NCBI GenBank assembly: GCA_012845835.1
Contig: JABAKD010000019.1
Location: 10,326,844 to 10,390,843 of the forward strand
Direction: 5' to 3'
Length of the DNA stretch: 64,000 bases
Source: Undaria pinnatifida
Taxonomy: Eukaryota > Sar > Phaeophyceae > Laminariales > Alariaceae
Shown here piece after piece: positions 31,752-42,966 of this stretch. The stretch's first letter is position 1, and each line of letters begins with the position of its first letter. The notes under the pieces are model-generated. The model saw only the letters and a program-made list of their open reading frames with translations, was not told where the DNA came from and made no database searches. Both the position numbers and the translations under genes were made by a program.

Positions 31752-31960
31752 ATTTACCATCCTCCGGCGGATGGGGGAAAAAAAAGCTCAAGCTGCCCCA
31801 CACTTCCACGTATTTTTTCATTCACGGCGCGTGTCGATTTCACTCAATTTTCATTCGCAATCCAGCTGGTTTTCCGGCGTGTCCTTCAGTTCCCGCGATA
31901 GCGATAGCGCGAGCTGTCCCTACCGGCGTTCCCCGTCAACACTTACCGTATGTGACGGTG
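31752..31960 (-). mobile_element. Retroposon family B copy
   Basis: CATCCTCCGGCGGATGGGGG, CCCACACTTCCACGTATTTT, CGCAATCCAGCTGG, TCCTTCAGTTCCCGCG and GCGCGAGCTGTCCCTACCGG. The 5' part of the sense strand is missing. Confidence 0.6.
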
Positions 31961-32690
31961 TATAGCACACCCCCTCGTACGAGTTTCGTATGCCGATTTC
32001 TCGACGAGCGGTAGAGTCTAAACGCCGAGCGACACGTCTATTACGGAAAAATCTGGACGACATCGTCCAAAAAAAGCCGCCACCGCCGCCACCGCCGTTG
32101 TTATTCGTGCCGCGCTGGGTTCGGAGGAAATCGGTAAACCTCAGCATTTCATCCTAGGGGGGTGTTATATTTATACACTGTGTCGACAGTCATACGCGGT
32201 ACTCCAGCAGCAGCGCACGCTGCCGTCCGAAAACAAAATACTGGTGCAAGTATCAGACTCCTAATAATCGGTAGTTTTTTATTACTTGAGTGTGAGCTCA
32301 ACCGGCCAGAAACAACATATGGCCCAAAGAGTATTGCCCTACACCGTACCGACCCTAAGTAGCACGCGCCACCCGACGAACGAACAATGCCCGTCCGTCG
32401 CCTACCCAAACAGCAAAAAATAAAAAAAGGTGTATACGTACAAAGTTCTGTTAACACCGACATGGCACAAAAAACAACCTTCTCAAACGGACATCGAGTC
32501 GTTCCTCTTCGGTTGTTGCTTTTGAAGAAACCTCGTCAGCGTCAGAAAAAAATAACTTTGACTAGGCCAACACGTGACGTGCTATTTATTAACACTTTAG
32601 TCCCTAAGAAAGTCGTATAGATCATGGCACGCATCTGATCGCGAGTGAGTGCTTGCTGCAGCAATGCATGCAGTGATCGAGTGCAGCAGT
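31961..32690. other. Unannotated stretch
   Basis: A B-like GCTGC block is seen at about 32205-32225. ORFs of 66-104 codons overlap on both strands. No gene is supported. Confidence 0.25.
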
Positions 32691-33010
32691 GTCATCAGGT
32701 GCCTGCCGTCAGTCATCAGGTGTCTGCAGTCAGTCATCAGGTAGGTGCCGTCCGCCATCAGGTGCCTGAAGTCAGTCATCAGGTGCCGTCAGTCATCAGG
32801 TGTCATTAGTGATCAGGTGCCGTCAGTCATCAGGTGCCGTCAGTCATTAGGTGTCATCAGTCATCAGGTGCCGTCAGTCATCAGGTGCCGTCAGTCATCA
32901 GGTGTCATCAGTCATCAGGTGCTGTCAGTCATCAGGTGCCTGCCGTCAGTCATCAGGTGCCTGCCGTCAGTCATCAGGTGCCTGCAGTCAGTCATCAGCT
33001 TGGGGCCGTC
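32690..33010 (+). repeat. Minisatellite of ~17-22-bp units
   Basis: GTCAGTCATCAGGTGCC units repeat about 16 times with CTGCC insertions and an occasional ATCAG variant. The ORFs of 60-94 codons are read-throughs. Confidence 0.9.
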
Positions 33011-33134
33011 AGCCATCAGTAGGCGGTAGCGGTGCAGTCATCATCGATTCCGAGTTTCCTTGATTTTGTCGGCGATGCGCTTTTCTGTGGTTTCCAGCTG
33101 CGAAAAAGGAGAACACCGGGGCACGCCGCGGGAA

Positions 33135-33352
33135 GGGGGGGGGGGGGGGGGGGGTACTCGATATTCATGCATGGCCGTAGTCGTATGACCATAGACCCTC
33201 GCATCCCCACTATGCCGGGACGGAACACGTCGGGTTTTCACCGACCCGGCAGACATTGCTTGCACCAAGCGCGAAGCGCCGTGAGGTGTTCGGTGAGTCG
33301 CATGAAGGGTGAACAGCATCCTACTAACCGCTTGTGAGACGGACTTGCATAC
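33135..33352 (+). repeat. Poly-G run and family-E repeat, copy 4
   Basis: A 20-G run leads into TACTCGATATTCATGCATGG and the full E body to GAGACGGACTTGCATA. It is close to 16050-16248. Confidence 0.7.
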
Positions 33353-33377
33353 GGATGCAATGAGTCAAGGGAGGGGG

Positions 33378-33500
33378 GGGGGGACTCATTTGTTGCTTGC
33401 CTTTCTTATTCGTTCGACCATGGACTACGCATCTCTTGTGAGACGGAGCACCGTTCCTACTCGTAATAGAGACGCCTCCAGCATTCGGGCGCTCAGTACG
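33378..33500 (+). repeat. Family-E2 repeat, copy 1
   Basis: ACTCATTTGTTGCTTGCCTT, TTCG/TTTGACCAT, GACTACGCATC, GAGCACCGTTCCTACTC, ATAGAGACGCCTCCA and GGGCGCTCAGTACG. It recurs at 36684-36800 and 37076-37170, again next to G runs. Confidence 0.6.
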
Positions 33501-33717
33501 TTTCGTCCATTACATTTTTCACTAATTATTATCTCAAATCTTCTCTGTACCCGTAGCGCGCGCAGGGGGGGGAGGGCATTTAGGTAGCTGCAAGTTTCGA
33601 TAAGCACGATAACCAGTACAGCAATATGCACTTTTTTTTGCACCTCCCACAAGATGAGTCGGAAACAAAAAGGGACGACCAAAAATAACAACAACCAAAA
33701 CAAAGTACCGTATGCTA

Positions 33718-34146
33718 TACAGTAGGGGTCCTCCAATAAGGCGGTCTGAGTAAGGCTGTATGCCGATATAAGGCGGTCAAAAGTCGCTTGGCTCGACCTG
33801 GGAATTCCACAATAAAAAAAGGCGGCTTCCACCCAATAGGGCGGTCGTATTGCTCTGGCACACCAACCGCCTTACTGGGGGATAAGGCGGCCTCCCCCTA
33901 TAAGGCGGTCGTATTGCTCTGGCACACCAACCGCCTTACCGGAGGATAAGGCGGCCTCGCCCTATAAGGCGGTCGTATTGCTCTGGCACACCAACCGCCT
34001 TACTGGGGGATAAGGCGGCCTCCCCCTATAAGGCGGTCGTATAGCTCTGGCACACCAACCGCCTTACTGGGGGATAAGTCGGCCTCCCCCTATAAGGCGG
34101 TCGTATTGCTCTGGCACACCAACCGCCATGCTGAGGGAACCCCTCC
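33718..34146. mobile_element. Mariner/pogo-like element containing a 64-bp satellite
   Basis: The left edge TA-CAGTAGGGGTCCTCC is the kind of CAGT terminus found in Tc1/mariner-pogo elements. An inverted, weaker counterpart (GAGGGAACCCCT) lies at about 34132-34143. Between them GCGGTCGTATTGCTCTGGCA recurs exactly every 64 bp at 33841, 33905, 33969, 34033 and 34097. Each unit holds AAGGCGG and its inverse. Confidence 0.5.
33841..34130 (+). repeat. 64-bp tandem array, five units
   Basis: Units start at 33841, 33905, 33969, 34033 and 34097 with only a few substitutions. It lacks variable spacers, so it is a satellite and not a CRISPR array. Confidence 0.95.
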
Positions 34147-34150
34147 CGTT

Positions 34151-34313
34151 CATTATCCTCGCACTACTCTCGCGCTCCCTCCCAGCAGGACCTCAGATCA
34201 GGGGTAACATAGCGGGCCCTTCTCCCCCCTCCCCACTACAACGGTACGCGCCTTCATTTTTACCGCGAGAAGAATTCAGCGCTTTCTTCCCTCGTCGACT
34301 CGCGTCGAATTGT
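34151..34313 (-). mobile_element. SINE-related body repeat (G2), copy 2
   Basis: Matches 10872-11046 and 46425-46597: ACCTCAGATCAGGGGT, GCGGGCCCTTCTCCCC, CGCCTTCATTTTTACCGCGA and TTCTTCCCTCGTCGACTCGC. Confidence 0.5.
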
Positions 34314-34799
34314 GTAATCGTATCACAGTATACTAACAACCCAAAAACGGTGTATTATACTCGTACGCGAGGACGGGGAATGAGAGCTTCGACAAAAAGT
34401 TTGAACTACCATACAGAAGTACCTAGCAACAGGGTAAAAGGGGGACCTTGACTGTTCTTCTGGTGGTACAGGTATGATACGACATGGCACTTTTCAGCTC
34501 GGGATTTTAGCAATGCACCCCCGCTTCTTCAGAGAAAACGGACCGGGTGTACACCCGTTTTCGGTTGTCGCCCTTTCATTATTATCGAAATCAATCAGTT
34601 GTTGCCTCAGAAGGCCATCAAACAAGGAACCTCCGCAAATGATTGGTCTACCTCGACCGTCGTCCTGTCGATGAGCAATCCATCCCATGCGCCTAGGAAA
34701 ACCAAAACAAGGAAAAAAAAAAAAAATGTGAAAAAATCGAAAAAAAAACGAAAAAAAAACACAAAAAATAAACGAAAAATAAACGGTATCGGTTAAACT

Positions 34800-35000
34800 T
34801 TTTTTTCTTCTTTTCAAATTCGTTAATCCTCCGCGCGGATGGGGAGAAATAAAGCTTACGCTCACCACACTTCCACGTATTTCCACACAAGTCGTGTGTC
34901 AATTAATAACTCAATTGCATATTCCCAATCCAGCGCTGGTTGGCGTGTCCTTCAGTTCCCGCGGTAGCGACAGCGCGAGTTGTTCTAACGATATTCGGTG
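34800..35000 (-). mobile_element. Retroposon family B copy
   Basis: A T-rich run, then AATCCTCCGCGCGGATGGGG, AATAAAGCTTACGCTCACC, ACTTCCACGTATTTCCACAC and GGTAGCGACAGCGCGAGTTG. Truncated. Confidence 0.6.
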
Positions 35001-35090
35001 GCGTTATTCGGTGGGTCCGGAGTTTAGGAGTCCAGCCAGAATGGGAAAAGATTATCTAAAAAGGCTAACTCCCTATGGTGTTACAGCAGT

Positions 35091-36150
35091 TACAGTCAGT
35101 CGTGGTTATTTCTCATTAGTGCGGTGCCTTGGCAGACGACAACGACCGCACTATAGTGGGACCTCGCACTATGAACGGGTATTGCGGTACTCTTGTATAT
35201 AAGACGAGTCGTAACAAGCGATTTCACCGCAATAGAATGGGGTAACAGCCGCACTAAAGTGGGACCCCCGCACTATGACGGGATATTATACTCTGTAGGA
35301 TGAGTCACAAACAGCGGCTTTCACCGCACTAAACTGGGACCGCACATTAGAGAGTACCGCACTAACGCAGGACCACGACTGTACAGCATTACATTCTCAC
35401 CGCACTAATCTGGGACCCCGCACGAAAGAGTATCGCACTAACGCAGGACCACGACTGTACAGCGTTACCTTTTCACCGCACTAATCTGGGACCGCGCACT
35501 AAAGGGTACCGTACTAACGTCGGACCACGACTGCACAGCATTATATTTTCACCGCACAAAACTGAGACCGCGCACTAAAGGGTACCGCACTAACGTAGGA
35601 CCACGACTGTACAGCATTATATTTTCACCGCACAAAACTGGGACCGCGCACTAAACGGTACCGCACTAACGCAGGACCTTGACTGTACAGCATTGTATTT
35701 TCACCGCACTAAATGGGGACCCCGCACCCAAGGGTACCGCACTAACGTAGGACCACGACTGCATAGCATTAATTTTTCACCGCACTAAACTGGGGCCCCG
35801 CACTAACGTAGGACCTTGTCTGTGCATAACTACTTTTTCACCGCATTAAACTGGGGCCCCGCACTAAAGGGTCCCGCATTAACGTAGGACCTTGACTGTA
35901 CACTATTATTTTCACCGCACTAAACTGGGACTCTCGCACTATTCTCACCGCACTATAATGGGGCCCCGCACTAACGTAGGACCTTGTCTGTGCATAACTA
36001 TTTTTCACCGCATTAAACTGGGACCCCGCACTAAAAGGTTCCGCACTAATGTAGGGCCTTGACTGTACATCATTATAATTTTCACCGCACTAAACTGGGA
36101 CCCCCGCACTAAAGGGTACCGCACTAAAGCCGGACCACGACTACTCTTTT
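35091..36150. mobile_element. Mariner-like element containing a 76-bp satellite, locus 1
   Basis: The left edge TACAGTCAGTCGTGG is a CAGT-type terminus. From about 35115 a leader (TAGTGCGGTGCCTTGGCAGA) is shared with 45056, then ~11 units follow. TCACCG-type anchors fall at 35320, 35397, 35473, 35549, 35625, 35701 and 35777, a near-exact 76-bp period. Units contain ACCGCACTAAACTGGGACCC, GCACTAACGTAGGACCACGA and CTGTACAGCATTAT. The right terminus is not clear. Confidence 0.6.
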
Positions 36151-36278
36151 CACATTGCAATAGTACGGTTCCCGGGCTAAGGCTTACCCCGCGAATAGTG
36201 TCGTTCAAGCACTGCCGTCCCACCACGAGGAGACGTGCTACAACAAGGGGGTCCTGCGAGACAAAAAAATCGAAAAAA

Positions 36279-36301
36279 GGGGGGGGGGGGGGGGGGGGAA
36301 A

Positions 36302-36335
<34 letters not shown>

Positions 36336-36500
36336 AGGAAAACATTAAACCGTTCGTTAAAACACGGTGATGCTGGCCTGGCCTGATAAAATTATAGTAC
36401 GTAGCGTCCCGATAATTGCGGACGGAGAGGTAGAAAGAGGGGGGATGGGTCGTTTTGTACAAAAAAAATGCCCCCCCCCCCCCCCCCCCTCCCCCCCCTT
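36279..36500. repeat. Opposed homopolymers: 20-G and 33-G runs, then a C-rich run
   Basis: G runs at 36279-36298 and 36302-36334 are followed by a C run near 36473-36489. They are complementary and could pair. The Pro/Gly-rich ORFs are artefacts. Confidence 0.9.
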
Positions 36501-36504
36501 GGTT

Positions 36505-36648
36505 TTTATAACAATTAAAACTACACTACACCTGTGAGATCGAAGATTTCGTCGAAACTCATCTTCGTAAGCTGTGTGCGATATTCCGATCGCGTGTGTC
36601 ACGGTGCGTCTTCATGAGGGATATATGGCCGGTGTTTCTCCTTACTGG
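36505..36648 (-). mobile_element. Retroposon family A, 3' fragment
   Basis: ATTAAAACTACACTACACC, GAGATCGAAGATTTCGTCGA, CATCTTCGTAAGCTGTGTGC and GATCGCGTGTGTCACGG, a diverged complement of the A 3' end. Confidence 0.6.
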
Positions 36649-36683
36649 TAGCGTACTTGAGAGAAATAGTCAGGGAGGGGGCG

Positions 36684-37170
36684 GGGGCGTACTCATTTGT
36701 TGCTTGCCTTAGTCATTTGACCATTGACGACGCATCCTTTTCTAGACCGAGCACCGTTCCTACTCCTGATATAGACATCTCCAACACTTGGGCGCTCGCG
36801 ACGCTTCTTCCATATGCGACATAGAACGTTTCGCTGGGGGATGGGGGGGTATGTAGATAGAGTCACACTGAGGGAGAGAGGGTGCCGTGGAGGGTAGGTG
36901 TTGGGGGGGAGGGGAGGGAGAGAGGGTGTCGTGGAGGGTAGGGGTTGGGGGGAGGGGAGGGAGGGAGGGGGTGGGGAGGGGAAGGGAGGGAGGGGAAGGG
37001 AGGGAGGGGAAGGGAGGGAGGGGAAGGGAGGGAGGGGAAGGGAGGGAGGGGAAGGGAGGGGAAGGGAGGAGGGGAGGCGTACTCCTTTGTTGCTCTCGCC
37101 TTGGTAATTTGGACGATTGACTACGCATCCCTTTCGAGACGGAGCAATGTTCTTAACAATGGGCACGTCC
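36684..37170 (+). repeat. Two family-E2 repeats around a 14-bp G-rich array
   Basis: E2 copies at 36684-36800 and 37076-37170 flank about 250 bp of GGGAGGGAGGGGAA units (14-bp period near 36975-37060). The array has strong G-quadruplex potential. The ORFs on both strands are low complexity. Confidence 0.7.
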
Positions 37171-37638
37171 ATTATTTGGCCGTCTTTAATTACGTTTCTG
37201 CCACAATCTACAGCAAACAGTTTGCTTATCTGAAAAAAAATCTGTTTGGAGGGGAAAGGGAGGTATACTCATACCTAGGGAGAGTAAGAGAAAAGAGGGC
37301 GGGGGTGGGGTATGGAGGGCACTCCATGGCCATCGCTATACTTCGAAGTACATGGACAGAGAGGCCGAGAGAGAGGGGGGTAAGCATTCACCTACTCAGA
37401 GTCAAGACAGTGTGAGAGAGGCAGGCCGGGGGAGAGGCAGACTGGGGGAGGGTTGCACTCGGGGAGGGCGGGGGGTATTACGTATACACACGGAGAGTCA
37501 CGGAAAAGGGAGGGGGGTACTCATCGTATACAAAAAGAGGTAAAGGGAGAGAGAGAGGGGGGGGGGGGTGCATTACACAGGAAGAGGAGCAACGGGCACT
37601 GATAACCATGAGGCGGGAGGCGGGGGGGGGGAGGGAGG
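37171..37638. other. G/A-rich unannotated stretch
   Basis: Repeated GGGGGAG-GTACTC words suggest decayed G-tract family units. No gene was recognised. Confidence 0.3.
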
Positions 37639-37835
37639 TGTACTCAGTTTGCGCATGGCCGTAGTCGTATGGCCATAGACCCTCGCATCCCTACTATGCC
37701 GGGACGGAGCAGGTCGGCTTTTCACCAACCAGGCAGACACTGCGTGCACCAAGCGCGGAGAGCCGTGAGGTGTTCGGCGAGTCTCATGAAGGGTGAACTG
37801 CATTCTTCCAAGAACCGCTCGTAAGACGGACTTCG
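37639..37835 (+). repeat. Family-E repeat, copy 5
   Basis: TACTCAGTTTGCGCATGGCC, GGCCATAGACCCTCGCATCC, GGGACGGAGCAGGTCGGCTT, CACTGCGTGCACCAAGCGCG and GAGTCTCATGAAGGGTGAAC. Confidence 0.7.
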
Positions 37836-38188
37836 GCAACTTCTTGCGCCTACATTCTTGGGGGGAGGGCGGTATGTATATAGAAAGAGTCAGATAACAA
37901 AAGAGAAGGGGGGCGGGGGGGGGGGGGGGCTGAATCATTCGTACCCGCATAAAGAAGGAGTCGCAGAGAGAGAAGAGAGAAGAGAGGCATAGAGAGAAAA
38001 CACAAACTCACCGTTTCGTGCCGCGCTTGCTCAAACTCCTGCCGCGAGCTCTCCCTTAGTATTCTGCCCCTGCGGTGTAACAACAGCAGCGTTGCAGCAA
38101 ACCAGTCCAAGGAGTATCGTCAGCGACTATAGCAGGGCAGGGGGCGTGAGTCGGCTGGACTTCCACGTCCGGTGATCAGTTGGGCACC

Positions 38189-38635
38189 GACGTGCGCCAC
38201 GACAGAGGAGGCACGTTTTTGGAAACGAAACGTTTTTTTCTCGATGGCAAGGGCTCCTTAAGTCACAACCCTCGGAAGGCCATTCATGTTTTCGCCAAAA
38301 AATATATATATGTATATATTAACGCATGCTACGATAGAGGTATACCTTTTTTTGGCGATTTATTTTTCCGAACGACGGGGCTCCTTGACCCAAAATCATC
38401 GGAAAATAAATAAATAATAGGCCATTTTTTACATTGCATGATGGTTCTCGTTGAGTACCTAAGCCATGGGGTTTTTCATCCGGTACCATACATACAAGTC
38501 AGCAGTTTGACTTTTCTCCAAAATGTCAGCTTTATTTTTTTCTTCTTCTCTATTTCTTAAGCTCCCAAGCTGAGGAGCCTCAAAAAAAAAAGCAAACCCC
38601 CCCCCCCCGGTGAACTCTCTATCGTAGCACGCGTC
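38189..38635 (+). mobile_element. MITE family D: a truncated copy and a complete copy in tandem
   Basis: 38189-38320 is a left-end fragment (GACGTGCGCCACGACAGAGG). 38321-38635 is a full 315-bp element with ends ACGCATGCTACGATAGAGG and CTCTATCGTAGCACGCGTC and the standard interior. It has a C run at about 38598-38608. Confidence 0.7.
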
Positions 38636-38904
38636 TACCCCTACCTAGGACACGGCGTTACTCATCGCGTTGCACTTTTAGTCTAATCAAAATCAAGTTT
38701 TTCACGGTGAGATTAGGAGCTCCCCTCGAGGGAAGAACCTCGGATAAAAACCCCATGGGCCGCTACCGGGTCCCATTAGCACTCTCGGCAGCATGTGCCT
38801 GACAAGAGTAAGCCAACCATCTGACTTCGGCATAGCTGTGAGTCGGCACGACCTACTCTAAGTCACCAACTAGTTATTAGTCGGAGTAATAGTTAGTCGC
38901 CCAC

Positions 38905-39310
38905 TCCGAGTACCCGCTCCAGGTACCCTCTTCAGGAAAAAAATACTTCGGGGTACCAGTGTATACCGGCAGGGGGCCTGTTTCGGGTACCCGCTTCGTG
39001 TACCCTTTCCGGGTACCCGTTCCGCCGCCTCGGGACCACGCTCCGGGTACTCTCTGCGGGTACTCTCCTCGGGTACCCCCTCCGGGGGCCCGTTCAGGGT
39101 GCCCGTTTGGGGTACCCTGAACGGGCGCTCGTTCCGAGTTCCGAGTACACGCTCCGAGCACCCGCACCCGGTTTCTCGCTTCGGGTATCCAAACCGGGTG
39201 CCCGCTTCGGGTACCCGCAGCGGGTACATGCCCTCGATGTCTCGCGTTGAGTACCCGCTTCGTGTGCCCGCGTCGGGTACCACCCGCGGGTACCCAAAAC
39301 GGCGCGCGAA
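38905..39310. repeat. GGTACC-rich minisatellite with ~15-bp units
   Basis: Units of the form CGGGTACCCGCTTCG, many with palindromic GGTACC or GGGTACCC. The 15-bp period keeps several frames open on both strands, giving pentapeptide-like minus ORFs (GTRSGYPKR type, 152 and 163 codons) and a 109-codon plus ORF. Openness in overlapping frames argues for satellite over gene. Confidence 0.85.
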
Positions 39311-39599
39311 ACGGCGCCAGAAGCGGTACGCGCAACGGTACCCCGAGAATTTCAAGAACACAGCCGGAGAACGTCGCCCGTCAAGTACTGGTACAACAGT
39401 ATGTATGAACGCATGGTGTGAAGACTAACTGCCTTAGAAATTGGAACGAAAAAAACGGTACCAGGTACTTGCTTACCACCTGGTTTGTTGTAGACCACAC
39501 ATCAAGATGTACGTACCTCTACCACCTAAGTCGGTGCACGACAGTTATCTGTTCCTCTTCAGCACGAACGCTGTCCTCCTTACAGCCTTTCTGATCTTC

Positions 39600-39905
39600 T
39601 TGCGTCACATTCTTCAGAAAACTCCTGTGTGTCGTTTTTCTTTTACTTCTTGTTTTTTTTTCTACTTTATTATTTTTTATGGTCTGGCTTGTTTTGGTGC
39701 ATTCTTGTACCCGACACGCTAGTATTTTCACTTGCTTTACCTTGATTAGTTGCGAATGTTTTTGGGTTTACTCTTTCTCGCAGTCTTGTAACCACAAAAA
39801 CCGTACCTCGCATCTCTCTAGGACGAAGAATCAGCGCGGACACTGGGTGCACCGATGGATGCTGGGTAGAAAGAACGGGTGTGAAGACAACATACACCAC
39901 CCAAG
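39600..39905 (+). repeat. Family J dispersed repeat, copy 2
   Basis: GTCACATTCTTCAGAAAACT, ATGGTCTGGCTTGTTTTG, TGTACCCGACACGCTAGTA, TTTCACTTGCTTTACCTTGA, CAGTCTTGTAACCACA, GACGAAGAATCAG, GGACACTGGGTGCA and TGGGTAGAAAGAACGG. Confidence 0.6.
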
Positions 39906-40135
39906 TACGTGAGAGTAGCAATGGGTAAATGTTTTGGCGCCAAAAAAAAGGCGCCAAAGACTCAGCACTGACACCCACCAGAGTAAAACAAATTACGCAT
40001 CCCGTTCAGCAGTGATCATACCGCTTCAGCCCGTACCGTACCCCTAACCGACCGAAGAATACTAACCGGAGTAGTATGGAATATACTTCATACAGCAAAC
40101 AGGAGAAAAATACTTGCATATCGAGAACAGAATAA

Positions 40136-40145
40136 GGCAGGCGGG

Positions 40146-40177
<32 letters not shown>

Positions 40178-40179
40178 CA
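40136..40179. repeat. (AGGC)n microsatellite
   Basis: Eleven nearly perfect AGGC/GGCA units. Confidence 0.95.
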
Positions 40180-40181
40180 AG

Positions 40182-40924
40182 AGTACCTGGTGGGTGGACT
40201 CGGGTAGTATGCATCCTGTAAAGAACCAACTTGTTTCAATGCAACGCGTCGTCACGTCGCAACTTGGCGGGCAAACTACAAACAACGCTCCCGCCTCCCC
40301 CCAGCCCCCGCGCCGTGCATATTATACGTAAACGGGCGTCCATGACCATGTGTTAATCATCTCCGACTATTCGTTGGAGATAGATGATGAGGGGGCTCTG
40401 TGCCCTCTGCGCCGTTGTGCCGCAACAACAAGCTTCAATCCCCACCAGACAAAAGCACGGGGGGGCGGGCATCTCCACTCTCCATCCCCAGAACAAAAAA
40501 CGGCGGGGGGTCGGGACCGCAACGAAATATAATCTAGATTTGGATACCACGCATGCATATGTTATGTATCGTGCATATGATACGAGGTGGTATCATATCA
40601 TACACATACGTACGTACATGCTATCCCAAGCACAAGAAGAGCTCTTTTTTTACCTACAGCCGCCGCAATAACACAACACGCAGCAAGACAACACACACAC
40701 AAGAAAAAACTCGGAGGAAGAATTTTCGAACTTCTCCTTTTTTTGGCTTGACAACGGGGCCAGTGCCAAGAGGTGGCTTGGCTTCACCGGCCACACCACC
40801 ACACCACCCCAAAAACATACCAGATAAAGTACCAAAAACACAACCGCTTTACAGAGGTTTTTACGTTTGTTTTTTTTGCGCTTGGGGCGTTTTTTTTTAG
40901 ACATCACCTGCAGGCGTAGACCCA
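40182..40924. other. Unannotated stretch
   Basis: ORFs of 60-115 codons overlap on both strands without motifs. No gene is supported. Confidence 0.25.
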
Positions 40925-41460
40925 ACCCAACTCTAACCCTAACCCTAACCCAGGCTAAGCCTAACCCCGACCCCGACCCTAACTCTAACCCTAACGCTAA
41001 CGCTAACCCCGACCCCGACCCTAACCCAAACCTTACGCCTAATCCTAACGCTAACCCCGACCCCGACCCTGAACCTAGCCCTAACCCTAACCCTAACGCT
41101 CACCCCGACCCCAACTCTAACCCTAACCCAGGCTAAGCCTAACGCTAACCCCTACCCCGACCCTAACTCTAACGCTAACGCTAACGCTAACCCCGACCCC
41201 GAGCCTAACCCTAACCTTACGCCTAATCCTAACGCTAACCCCGACCCCGACCCCGGACCTAGCCCTAACCCTAACCCTAACTCTAACCCCGACCCCAACT
41301 CTAACCCTAACCCAGGCTAAGCCTAACGCTAACCCCGACCCCGACCCTAACCCTAACGCTAACGCTAACGCTAACGCTAACGCTAACCTCGACCCCGACC
41401 CTAACCCTAACGCTAACGCTAACGCTAACCCCGACCCCGACCCTAACCCAGGCTAAGCCC
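40925..41460. repeat. Interstitial telomere-like hexamer block with higher-order repeat
   Basis: CCCTAA, CGCTAA and CCCCGA hexamers fill about 535 bp. The marker CAGGCTAAGCCTAA-type word starts at 40951, 41129, 41313 and 41449, so groups of hexamers are amplified as units of about 180 bp. The mid-window position and the many variants show it is not an active chromosome end. Confidence 0.85.
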
Positions 41461-41819
41461 ACGACCCTTGGATAATAATCTGAACCAAATACGCGGACCA
41501 CTTACAAAACGTCCGAGTAGTAACAATGTTTTTGGTGCTTTATCTGGTTATGTTCGGGGTGGCGAAAACGCGTTGATTTCTACTGCCGAGTAGTGCAAAC
41601 GCCAAGCGATGGGTGGTTCCATGGAAAGGTCTCGACGATGTCTTTCCAGAACACACTCCCACAGAGTCAGTCGTCGTTCTCGCTGTGTTTGTCCCCCCCC
41701 CGTGTTACAGGAGAAACTCGGCCCCTGAAGTTAATACAAGGGGTGTGTGTAAACGTTATCGACAGACATGTCATACATACGGCATACACCTGACATGTGA
41801 TACGGCGGCGGGCGATGTG

Positions 41820-41827
41820 AGACAACG

Positions 41828-41863
<36 letters not shown>

Positions 41864-41889
41864 GCAGCAGCAGCAGCAGCAGCAACACT

Positions 41890-41968
<79 letters not shown>

Positions 41969-41990
41969 CAACAACAACAACGGCGGCGGC
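41820..41990. repeat. (AAC)n microsatellite with an internal (AGC)n
   Basis: AAC triplets with CAGCAGCAG at about 41861-41886 and GGCGGCGG at the end. The poly-Leu and poly-Cys ORFs are artefacts. Confidence 0.95.
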
Positions 41991-42966
41991 GGGCGGTTGT
42001 GGGGGGCGGGAAAGATCTCCACTCTACCCCCCCCCAAAATCAAATCGAGGGAATGCACAGATAGGATATGATATACCAGGCATACTCTAGTTATGGATGC
42101 CATACCCACCCCGGTAAATACATGATACGGCGACCGTACATGCATGCATTTGCATGATGTCCCAAGACCTCACAAGGCCTGACAGCTTACTGCTGCTGCG
42201 GCAGCGAGCGGCAAAAATGGTCAGCTCCAAAAGGTTCAGCAAAAGCGACTTATTGTATCGTACATGAATATGATACGTACGTATATATGTACGCGCGTGA
42301 TTATCCCACTGAAACCACAAGGAATGTACCAGGTACATCAAAGCAGCTAAGTAGTTCACCCAGGTACACGAAAGCAAAACAGGGCAACAAGCGAGAGGCT
42401 ACCATCACGTACGACAAGTGTCTGAAAAAAGAGGTACACAACACGCACGTGGCGCCCGTCTCCGATAGAATCAGAACCAAAAGCGTCGAATCGGGGCATG
42501 GCATAGGGTTTTTCCACAGATACCACACAGAATAATACCACGGTAGAGCGCACAATACCTGGCAGATACAGGGTTTTTTACGAAGCAGTATTAATAGTAC
42601 AACATGTTACTTACGTCACTGATTTTAATAGAGTTTGTAGAAAAGTTGTATACCCTTTATGGGGAACGACCCCCCGCAATTTTCAATTTTCAGGCACGGG
42701 CGTCGTAGCTACGCTGCAACCTGTCAGATAACCCGGGAAGACGGGGCGATCATTAATATTTGTTTGGTGGTTTTCGGTTCGATTACTCTTTTTTCACTGC
42801 ATGCCCGCGGGTCGTCACGCTGACAGCACTCCAGACAGAAGGCGCGTTCGTCTGTGCTCACGATTACCGTGCGGTTCGTACGGTGCAGGCAGCCCAACCG
42901 CTGTACGAGTAGTTTGTAGCCGCGAGTTGGTTAGTTGTGGGAACGGGGGAACTCTATGCCGTAGTT
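41991..42966. other. Unannotated stretch
   Basis: A GTACCAGGTAC motif lies at about 42326. ORFs are below 100 codons and overlap in opposite frames. No gene was recognised. Confidence 0.25.

Noticed and set aside
33841..34130. CRISPR array
   Set aside because: Five 64-bp units are similar over their whole length, so there are no unique spacers, and the context is eukaryotic.
40925..41460. True chromosome end
   Set aside because: Sequence continues on both sides, and the hexamers are highly variable.
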